The notes below the pieces were generated by a model. It saw only the letters and a program-made list of their open reading frames with translations, made no database searches and was not told the DNA's origin. A stretch of 64,000 nucleotides of DNA from contig NZ_AMXA01000014.1 in NCBI RefSeq assembly GCF_000310145.2, positions 32,385-96,384 of the forward strand, written 5' to 3'. Both the position numbers and the translations under genes were made by a program. The stretch's first letter is position 1; each line of letters starts with the position of its first letter. Source of the stretch: Thauera sp. 28. Lineage in GTDB: Bacteria; Pseudomonadota; Gammaproteobacteria; Burkholderiales; Rhodocyclaceae. Positions 16,392-22,062 of the stretch are shown piece after piece.

Positions 16392-18262
16392 GGCTGTTCA
16401 TCCTTCGCAGGGCTTGGCGTAGCGGGGAAGGGCGCGTATGTCGCATCACCCCAATCGGGCGGATGCCGATGGGTGTCGATAGCGCTAAGGTTGCTGCCCA
16501 GGTGAGCGCCCGGATCGTCCCGGCCGGTCATCTGGCGCGCCCGCGACAATGCGGCATCCAGATCGAAGGCGGGCTCGTATTCGCTTGACTGGAGCCTGCT
16601 CTCGAATACCGAACGGAAGCGGGAGAGCATGTCGTTGACTGCGATGGTCGCGGTATTGCCAAGTCCGCAATGGCTCGCCCCTTGCATGAGAACGTGCATC
16701 TTCGCCATCTCCTCAAGGTCGTAGGGCGAGCCACGCCCGGCAGCCAACTTATCAATCAGGCGGGCAACCACCACGGTGCCGACCCGGCACGGTGTGCAGA
16801 AACCGCAGCTCTCATGGGCGAAGAAGTGAGCGAAGTTGCGCGCGACCTCAAGCATGTCGCGGCTGCGGTCGAACACCATGATCGAGCCGCCCGTGGCCAC
16901 GTCCTCGAAGGCAATCCGGCGCCCGAACTCGTGCTCATCCAGACAATGACCTGCCGCGCCCGCACTGGTGACGGCCAGGGTGTCGCGGGCGCCCGCGGCC
17001 TGCAGCACGTCGGCCACGGTAACCCCGAAAGGAAACTCGTAGATCCCCGGACGGGCGACGTCGCCCGACACCGACAGCAACTTGGTGCCGGTGGAGGCGG
17101 GCGTGCCGATGGCGCGAAACCACTCGCCGCCACGGACGGCAATGAGGGCTGCGAGGGCGAGCGTCTCAACGTTATTCACCGTGGTGGGCTGACCCCGGTA
17201 GCCGTTGGTGACAGGGAAGGGCGGCCGGATACGCGGCTTACCCGGTTTGCCCTCGAGCGATTCGATGAGTGCCGACTCCTCGCCGCAGATATAGGCGCCG
17301 GCACCAAGGTGAATATCGATGTCGAAGCTGAAGCCGCGGCCCAGGATGTTGCGCCCCAGCAGGCCTTGTTCGCGGCGTTGCGCCAGGCGTGCCTGGAGGC
17401 GGTCGAGCAGGTAGCGGTATTCGCCGCGCAGGTAGATGAAACCCTTGCTCGAGCCAATCGCGAGGCCGGCGATGCACATGCCATCGACGACGAGGTCGAA
17501 GTAGCTGTTGAGCAGGACACGATCCTTGAAAGTACCTGGCTCGCCTTCGTCGGCATTGCAGATAACGTAGTGCGCGTCGCCCCAGGCGTCGCGGCACGAG
17601 CGCCATTTGATGTCGCTGCCGAAGCCTGCGCCCCCCCGACCACGCAGGGACGACCGCTCGATCTCGGCAAGCAGCCCGGCTGCGCCACGGTCGAGCGCCG
17701 CTGCGAGCGCTTCGCCCGGGCTCAACCGATGATCGAGCAGGACGTCACGACGCTGGATGTTGTCCGCCACCTCGAACCATTCGGGTGGCCAATCGCCGAT
17801 GGGTACGCGGCTGCGAACGAGGTGCGCCATCTCGTTGATCCGGTCGACAGTCAGGCGGGTGATCGCACGGCCGTTCGCGAGCAGGGCTGGCCCCTGGTCG
17901 CACATGCCGGTGCACGATGTCGTGTCCACGCGCACCAATCCATCCTCGGAAAGCCGGCCTGGTTCGAGCCAGAGTTGCTCGCATAGGGCGCTCATCAGCC
18001 CGGTGTTGCCGAGCATACGGTCAGTGATGTTGTCCGAGAACAGCAGCCGGTATTCGCCTGCAGGCTGGGTGTGGAGAAAACTGTAGAAGCTCGCCGTGCT
18101 CTCGACCCGCACACGCGGCACGGCTAGCGCGGACGCAATGGCGCTGATGACGTCCGGCGGCAGCCATCCCGCCTGTTCCTGCACATCGATAAGGATCTGC
18201 AGAAGTTGAGAGGGCTCTCGGCGATGTTGCACGAGAATGCGATCGAGCTCCGATGCGTCCAC
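16388..18262 (-). CDS. hoxF: NAD-reducing hydrogenase diaphorase subunit HoxF (NuoE-NuoF fusion)
   Basis: The 624-residue protein fuses a NuoE-like domain (1-150) to a NuoF-like flavin subunit. FMN/NAD motifs are RGRGGAGFGSDIKW near 207-220, NADEGEPGTFKDR and GAGAYICGEESALI. The [4Fe-4S] ligands are C486, C489, C492 and C532. It is the site of NAD+/NADH exchange. In the NuoE-like domain only the second cysteine pair (C117, C121) remains; the first pair is absent, so that [2Fe-2S] cluster is probably not formed. The start is GTG with GGGAG upstream. Only about 97 bp of native DNA lie between this start and the prophage junction. Confidence 0.94.
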   Translation of the reverse strand: MDASELDRILVQHRREPSQLLQILIDVQEQAGWLPPDVISAIASALAVPRVRVESTASFYSFLHTQPAGEYRLLFSDNITDRMLGNTGLMSALCEQLWLEPGRLSEDGLVRVDTTSCTGMCDQGPALLANGRAITRLTVDRINEMAHLVRSRVPIGDWPPEWFEVADNIQRRDVLLDHRLSPGEALAAALDRGAAGLLAEIERSSLRGRGGAGFGSDIKWRSCRDAWGDAHYVICNADEGEPGTFKDRVLLNSYFDLVVDGMCIAGLAIGSSKGFIYLRGEYRYLLDRLQARLAQRREQGLLGRNILGRGFSFDIDIHLGAGAYICGEESALIESLEGKPGKPRIRPPFPVTNGYRGQPTTVNNVETLALAALIAVRGGEWFRAIGTPASTGTKLLSVSGDVARPGIYEFPFGVTVADVLQAAGARDTLAVTSAGAAGHCLDEHEFGRRIAFEDVATGGSIMVFDRSRDMLEVARNFAHFFAHESCGFCTPCRVGTVVVARLIDKLAAGRGSPYDLEEMAKMHVLMQGASHCGLGNTATIAVNDMLSRFRSVFESRLQSSEYEPAFDLDAALSRARQMTGRDDPGAHLGSNLSAIDTHRHPPDWGDATYAPFPATPSPAKDEQP

Positions 18263-18359
18263 AGCGTACTCCCGGCCATTGCGTGCTCTTGCTCCTGCAT
18301 TATGGCGGGAAGCGTGGAGTATCAGTTATCAAGTTTCCAATGGCGTGATCAACTCGTTA

Positions 18360-18387
18360 AGTTTACATAACGCAGATCGTGGTGAGG
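18360..18387. other. attL, dif-like Xer junction
   Basis: Read on the minus strand, 18370-18360 is TTATGTAAACT, 9 of 11 matches to the canonical XerD arm TTATGTTAAAT. The centre is TCTGCG. The XerC side (18387-18377, CCTCACCACGA) is degenerate. The 13-base core 18365-18377 is shared with attR. The junction forms the last codons and stop of the phage repressor gene. Assigning the arms to chromosome or phage is inference from comparing the two junctions. Confidence 0.65.
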
Positions 18388-18737
18388 GCAGAAACGAGCA
18401 AGGGCGCGGCAATGGCGGGCGAGGGTGACAGTAGCAAAATGACACCAGCGCCCGCAGTCAATGACGCTGCCATGCCGCCGAGCTTCGCGATTTTTTCCCA
18501 ATAGGCGCGCCGATTGCCGTCCTTCTCGCGTTCTGCATTCGCTTGCGCGATCACCTTCAGCGGGTCGATTCCGACAAGTCCAGCCAGCCGGGCGGCTGTG
18601 TAGTCGTCGATGATCCGCTCGCCGTTGTAGTACTTCGTCATGGCTGCACGGCTCAGACCCAGTGCGCGGGCGAGTTCTGCGTTTGATTCAGCGCCGATCT
18701 TGCGGCGCGCGGCGTCTAAGTATTCGCGGGTGTGCAT
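18363..18737 (-). CDS. phage repressor-like HTH protein (DUF3693 type)
   Basis: From the ATG at 18737 (GGAG eight bases upstream) the product is 124 residues. A Cro/CI-type helix-turn-helix (SNAELARALGLSRAAMTKYY) occupies about 19-38, and a conserved ERIIDDYTAARLAGLVGIDP follows. A charged linker precedes a hydrophobic C-terminus (about 88-124) that could anchor it in the membrane. The arrangement matches DUF3693 proteins of Xanthomonas and related filamentous phages. It is divergent from the phage replication genes, with operator-like palindromes between. The last codons and TAA stop are formed by attL, so the protein end differs between prophage and circular phage. Confidence 0.75.
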   Translation of the reverse strand: MHTREYLDAARRKIGAESNAELARALGLSRAAMTKYYNGERIIDDYTAARLAGLVGIDPLKVIAQANAEREKDGNRRAYWEKIAKLGGMAASLTAGAGVILLLSPSPAIAAPLLVSALTTICVM

Positions 18738-18761
18738 GGTCGTCTCCATGTTTTGCAATTC

Positions 18762-18790
18762 AGCATATGTTCTGCGTTGGCACTTGACAA
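18762..18790 (-). promoter_or_regulatory. predicted repressor promoter
   Basis: On the minus strand TTGTCA (18790-18785) and TATGCT (18767-18762) are separated by 17 bp, a good sigma-70 promoter about 25 bp before the repressor ATG. Its -35 box lies inside the first operator-like palindrome, which suggests that the repressor controls itself. Confidence 0.6.
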
Positions 18791-18836
18791 CATAGTTGGC
18801 AGGTGGTTACAGTTCGCTCCGTTGGCAGGTGCCAAC
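18776..18836. promoter_or_regulatory. three operator-like sites
   Basis: Three related 16-base sites begin with GTTGGCA: 18776-18791 (GTTGGCACTTGACAAC), 18795-18810 (GTTGGCAGGTGGTTAC) and 18821-18836 (GTTGGCAGGTGCCAAC). The third is a perfect 7-base inverted repeat around GG. The first contains TTGACA (18784-18789), a consensus -35 facing the rep genes, and also overlaps the repressor -35 on the other strand. This is the layout of a phage genetic switch; the binding protein is inferred to be the adjacent HTH protein. Confidence 0.6.
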
Positions 18837-18844
18837 AATTACCC

Positions 18845-18957
18845 CCCCCTCAGGAGGGGGTAGAAAGCCGCAAGGCTTGAAGGCCCGTCTAGTAATACGG
18901 GCCTAATTCGGTAGCGCGGCGTCTGAACTCGCGTAAGCGGTTCGACGGTAGCGCGGC
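18845..18957. repeat. putative replication-origin region: hairpins and direct repeats
   Basis: Three structures sit between the operators and the first rightward gene. A CCCCCT/AGGGGG hairpin lies at 18845-18860. A perfect 8-bp stem lies at 18881-18888 and 18897-18904, enclosing the loop CTAGTAAT. A 12-base direct repeat, CGGTAGCGCGGC, occurs at 18909-18920 and 18946-18957. The Rep downstream is of the pT181/RstA kind (PF02486), and pT181-type origins are nicked in a hairpin loop of similar sequence, so this is the best candidate for the plus-strand origin. That function is inference. Confidence 0.45.
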
Positions 18958-18985
18958 CTTAATCAACCAGTTTGGGAGAACTGCC

Positions 18986-19252
18986 ATGCAACAAGCCACG
19001 ACCAGTCAAAGCCCCTCGCAACTCCCGGCGGCGCAAGCCGTCGCGGGGGGCGTCCCTACGCTCGATGTCCCGTTGTTGATCGACATTGCGTATCAGTCCA
19101 GCACAGACACGCGGGGAGGTGATCCGGCGCGGCTGTTCTTCGCCCGTCTCGTCGGTGCAGTTGAGACCCGTCACGGTTCCAGTGTTGCCGCTTCGCTCGC
19201 CCTGGCGCTCGGGTTTGATCACCTCATTGCTGATTCGGAGCGCGGGCAATGA
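18986..19252 (+). CDS. small phage protein, unknown
   Basis: This is an 88-residue product with GGGAG eight bases before its ATG. I do not recognise the family. It is Ala/Gln-rich at the start, followed by a likely helical region (PLLIDIAYQSSTDTRGGDPA, then ARLFFARLVGAVETRHGSSV). It has no signal peptide or membrane segment. It is the first gene of the rightward operon, and its stop overlaps the next start (ATGA). Position suggests a replication-accessory or regulatory role. Confidence 0.6.
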   Translation: MQQATTSQSPSQLPAAQAVAGGVPTLDVPLLIDIAYQSSTDTRGGDPARLFFARLVGAVETRHGSSVAASLALALGFDHLIADSERGQ

Positions 19253-19416
19253 TCACCATCGGGCGGAAAACGATCACGGTGTCGGTCCTTCGCTCGGGCC
19301 GTACCGGCAAGCTATTGCCTCCGGTTGTGCGCCTTGGGCGCGCGCCGCTCGGCGTCCCGGATGCCGTGGCCTATGGCCTCCATTTTCTTCCGGCCTGGTT
19401 GGAGCTTTCGCAATGA
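19249..19416 (+). CDS. 55-residue phage protein, unknown
   Basis: This short gene begins MITIGRKTITVSVLRSGRTG and ends WLELSQ. It overlaps the previous stop (ATGA at 19249-19252) and the rep start (ATGA at 19413-19416), so it exactly bridges two genes. That double coupling is the main evidence that it is translated. The N-terminus is basic with alternating beta-strand character; no family is recognised. Confidence 0.55.
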   Translation: MITIGRKTITVSVLRSGRTGKLLPPVVRLGRAPLGVPDAVAYGLHFLPAWLELSQ

Positions 19417-20438
19417 GTACCGCCTTCATTGACTTCCTCGGCGTCACCTTCTGGATGGATGCCACCAACGCCAAGCAAAGCATCGAAATCCTGCTTCGCG
19501 GCTGGCTCGGTGTCGAAATCAAGGTGTCCGAGACCTGCAAGGGGTGGAACGGCTATAAGCACCGCCTTGACGTGGATGGGATTGGCCTTGTCGCATTCGG
19601 CGGCAACGGTGACACCGTGCATATCGAGATGACCGGCGCGGGCTGCATGCAAGTCAAGGATTGGGATGCGGTCGCCGATTCGCTCACGATGCTCGAAGCC
19701 CGTATCACCCGCCTGGATTTGGCCGTCGATGATTTCGACGGCACCAGGTACAACCTGGATTGGTGCAAGGCGGCGTACGAAAGCGGCGAGTTCAATCCCG
19801 CGCGAGGCGCAAAGCCGGTGCCGCGTCTGGTCGATGACATGGGCAGCGGTAAGGGCTGCACGTTCTACCTGGGCTCACGCGAAAGCGGCAAGCTGTTTCG
19901 CGGCTACGAGAAAGGCAAAGAGCAGGGCGACCCGGCGTCGCCGTGGTTCCGCTGCGAGGTCGAATGGCGCAACCGTCACCGGGAAATTCCCGTCGATGCG
20001 ATCCGCCAGCCGGGGAAGTACTTCGCCGGATCGTACCGCGCGTTCGAATCGCATTCCCTCGAACAGCGCGTGATCAAGACGATTGCGCACGTCGCTCAGG
20101 CGCACATCGAGCGAGCAACCGACCACGCCCGGAAGCAGGCCGGTCGCGTCATACATGGCCTGCTCGCCCTCGGCTTGACGGTGCAGGAAGTGATGGCGCG
20201 TCTGCATGTGCCTGAGTTGCCGAAGAAGCTGGTAGCGCCAATCCGCGCGTTCCTGGCTTTGGATGAGTCCGAGCGCACGTACACCACCGCCACCGCTCCG
20301 GCATGGGCGGCTAAAGCCACACCCGATGAGGTGTCAGACCTCTACAAGGCATTCCGGCTCCAGCGCGCGAAGTGGCGCGTAGGGCAGGGCACGAACGGCA
20401 TGCATGCAGTTGAGGGGGTCGCATGGCTCGGCGCGTAG
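19413..20438 (+). CDS. rolling-circle replication initiator (RstA-like, Rep_trans)
   Basis: From the ATG at 19413 (GGAG nine bases upstream) the product is 341 residues. It begins FIDFLGVTFW and contains ITRLDLAVDDFDGTRY, TFYLGSRESGKLFRGYEKGK and WFRCEVEWRN, the pattern of the Rep_trans family (PF02486) that includes RstA of CTX-type phages. It should nick the plus strand at the origin and prime rolling-circle synthesis through a tyrosine; YEKGKEQGD near residue 170 lies in the conserved Tyr region. The end overlaps the next gene by 16 bp. Confidence 0.88.
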   Translation: MSTAFIDFLGVTFWMDATNAKQSIEILLRGWLGVEIKVSETCKGWNGYKHRLDVDGIGLVAFGGNGDTVHIEMTGAGCMQVKDWDAVADSLTMLEARITRLDLAVDDFDGTRYNLDWCKAAYESGEFNPARGAKPVPRLVDDMGSGKGCTFYLGSRESGKLFRGYEKGKEQGDPASPWFRCEVEWRNRHREIPVDAIRQPGKYFAGSYRAFESHSLEQRVIKTIAHVAQAHIERATDHARKQAGRVIHGLLALGLTVQEVMARLHVPELPKKLVAPIRAFLALDESERTYTTATAPAWAAKATPDEVSDLYKAFRLQRAKWRVGQGTNGMHAVEGVAWLGA

Positions 20439-20989
20439 GTTTGCCGCCCGCGTTCTGCGGCCTCGAGCAACAACGGGTGTATGCGCCTGGAAACCTCGCC
20501 ATTCCACATGAGTGGCAAGGGCGCGGACGCTGGCGGGGTGGCCCCCTTCATACGTTTGTAGATGACTACCGGCAAGAGTTCTTCTGGCGGCGACCGGAAG
20601 AGGGCGCGCTAATCGCGCGTGCAGCCGGGATCGTGACCGCACCTGATTTTACGGCGTACCTCGATGACCCCCAGCAGTGGCGCACGTACCAAGCGTGGCG
20701 CTCGGCCACAGTCGCCAAGTACTGGCAGAGCTTCGGCGTTTCGGTCCTCCCGGTCGTGTCGTTTCGCAGCGGCTGTGCGTACCACGTCGAAAGGGACTCC
20801 GTGTGGGCCATCCGCGCACCCCGGCCCGAGAACCGCCAGCAATGGGAAGAGGAAGTTACGAAGTGGGCGGAAGAGGCGGAACCGCTTGCGCTCGTCGTGT
20901 TTGGGCGTAGATGGGAGTGTTTTCTGCCCGTGCCGCTGGTCTGGCGAAGTCTTGCCAGCAAGGTTACTGCTGCACAAAAAGAGGCGTAG
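20423..20989 (+). CDS. DUF4417-like protein
   Basis: The 188-residue protein has GAGGGGG before its ATG. The block HTFVDDYRQEFFWRRPEE (about 44-61), then TAPDFTAYLDDPQQW, then YWQSFGVSVLPVVSF (about 100-114) matches what I know of DUF4417, a phage and mobile-element family of unknown activity found mostly in Firmicutes. The conserved Asp pair in VDDYR and the PDF motif are present. No signal or membrane segment is seen. It follows rep with a 16-bp overlap, so it may act with replication. The family assignment is from memory of the motif pattern. Confidence 0.6.
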   Translation: MARRVGLPPAFCGLEQQRVYAPGNLAIPHEWQGRGRWRGGPLHTFVDDYRQEFFWRRPEEGALIARAAGIVTAPDFTAYLDDPQQWRTYQAWRSATVAKYWQSFGVSVLPVVSFRSGCAYHVERDSVWAIRAPRPENRQQWEEEVTKWAEEAEPLALVVFGRRWECFLPVPLVWRSLASKVTAAQKEA

Positions 20990-20991
20990 CC

Positions 20992-21195
20992 GTGGGGGGC
21001 AGAACACGACGGGAAGAGTACCCAGATAGGGAAAGCTGGATTACTGAGGTGTCAGATCAGCGCCTGGAACAGTACCGCCAGCTCACCTATGCCAGTGGTT
21101 TTAATCAGCGCATTGATGGTGCATCCAGGTCGGGTGGCCAGCAATCATATTTCACAGACCTTATCGAACGCGAACGGGCGAGACGCCAGAAGTAA
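20992..21195 (+). CDS. small phage protein, unknown
   Basis: A GTG at 20992, two bases after the preceding stop and with AGAGG eight bases upstream, opens a 67-residue reading frame. The product is very polar (WITEVSDQRLEQYRQLTYAS, then SYFTDLIERERARRQK) and probably helical. The frame extends further upstream, but that part overlaps the DUF4417-like gene. No family is recognised; expression is inferred from spacing and the Shine-Dalgarno only. Confidence 0.45.
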   Translation: MGGRTRREEYPDRESWITEVSDQRLEQYRQLTYASGFNQRIDGASRSGGQQSYFTDLIERERARRQK

Positions 21196-21254
21196 CGCCC
21201 CAGGGACCTATGCCGCAAGTCCCGAAATCCTTAATAGCGGCTGGAGATTAAAAA

Positions 21255-21512
21255 ATGCGTTTCCCTTTCGAACTCACGGCATCCCGCGTCATTCAGGGTC
21301 GCAAAGACCCCTCGCGCCATTTCACCATCGTTGAAGGGCTGATCACCCTCCCGGACAACAAGCGCGTGTTCATGGAAGCGCTCTTGCCGGATCGCCAGCA
21401 CTTCGTCCCTGGTCAGTACGCCGTGGAGGTCGCCCTTGACACCGACCGCAATCGCCGCCTCACCGCCTTCGTGCGTGCGCTGCATCCGGTTCAACAGAAA
21501 GCGGCTGCGTAA
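21255..21512 (+). CDS. phage ssDNA-binding protein (gpV-like)
   Basis: The 85-residue protein has GGAGAT before the ATG. Size, position between the rep and coat genes, and a strand-rich pattern with spaced aromatic and basic residues (RFPFELTASRVIQGRK, then FVPGQYAVEVALDTDRNRR) fit the helix-destabilising gpV role: coating newly made plus strands and holding them for packaging. No sequence motif is diagnostic by eye, so this rests on size and synteny. Confidence 0.6.
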   Translation: MRFPFELTASRVIQGRKDPSRHFTIVEGLITLPDNKRVFMEALLPDRQHFVPGQYAVEVALDTDRNRRLTAFVRALHPVQQKAAA

Positions 21513-21517
21513 CCGTA

Positions 21518-21796
21518 ATGGCTCAGTGCATCCACATTGAATTGGACGGCACGCATTACACGTGGCCTATGACGGTGGAAAACGGCGTCGATGACTGCGG
21601 CGATTATTACCTCCTGGAACGGTCGGAGTATTACGACCTCACCCACGGACTTGCAAGTATTCCTGACTTTGCAACTTACGGCATCACGCCTGAAACGGTG
21701 ACGGAAGTCGCCGCCTGGGGGTTCGGTGCCGTGATTGCGGGTTGGGCTTTGGGCCTCGTTACCGGATGGGTGGCAGAGGCAATTCGTAGGGCATAA
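21518..21796 (+). CDS. phage membrane protein, possible minor coat protein
   Basis: This 92-residue protein has an acidic soluble N-terminal part with two cysteines (IHIELDGTHYTWPMTVENGV, then DDCGDYYLLERSEYYDLTHG). One predicted membrane span near the C-terminus (AAWGFGAVIAGWALGLVTGW, about 65-85) is followed by a basic end. It lies just before the major coat gene, where inoviruses encode minor coat or assembly proteins. It has no close resemblance to M13 pVII or pIX by eye, so the role is inferred from position. Confidence 0.6.
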   Translation: MAQCIHIELDGTHYTWPMTVENGVDDCGDYYLLERSEYYDLTHGLASIPDFATYGITPETVTEVAAWGFGAVIAGWALGLVTGWVAEAIRRA

Positions 21797-21823
21797 CGCC
21801 CAATTTCAAAAGGAGTAGTACAA

Positions 21824-21958
21824 ATGGCTGACGTTCTCGCTGCTGTCTCGTTCGGTGACGCCCTCACCGCTGTGGTCGCCCTGCTGGTGGTCGGTATCGG
21901 CATCAACATGGCGTTCAAGGGCTCCGCCTTCGGCAAGCGCGCCATCAAGGCGGCGTAA
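21824..21958 (+). CDS. major coat protein pVIII
   Basis: This 44-residue protein is preceded by a strong AAAGGAG. It has the three-part pVIII design: an acidic amphipathic N-terminus (D3, D12), a hydrophobic core (about 13-31, LTAVVALLVVGIGINMAF) and a basic DNA-facing tail (K32, K38, R39, K42). There is no cleavable signal peptide, as in the 44-residue coat protein of phage Pf3. It should insert in the inner membrane and assemble as thousands of copies around the ssDNA. It is shorter than most gene callers report, so it is easily missed. Confidence 0.8.
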   Translation: MADVLAAVSFGDALTAVVALLVVGIGINMAFKGSAFGKRAIKAA

Positions 21959-21960
21959 AG

Positions 21961-22062
21961 ATGATCGCCGGGCCGATCCTCGCCTTGTTCTGGGTGATTG
22001 TTGCTCTGATCGGGGCGGCGGTCGCGCTCGCCATCGTCTGGGGTGTAGGGGGGCGCTTGTGA
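21961..22062 (+). CDS. 33-residue membrane peptide, pVII/pIX-like
   Basis: An ATG two bases after the pVIII stop opens a 33-residue peptide that is almost entirely one membrane span (LALFWVIVALIGAAVALAIV) with an Arg near the end. Its stop overlaps the pIII start as GTGA. Filamentous phages encode the 30-40 residue tip proteins pVII and pIX in exactly this place, beside pVIII, so it is likely one of these. Sequence similarity cannot be judged at this length. Confidence 0.6.
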   Translation: MIAGPILALFWVIVALIGAAVALAIVWGVGGRL

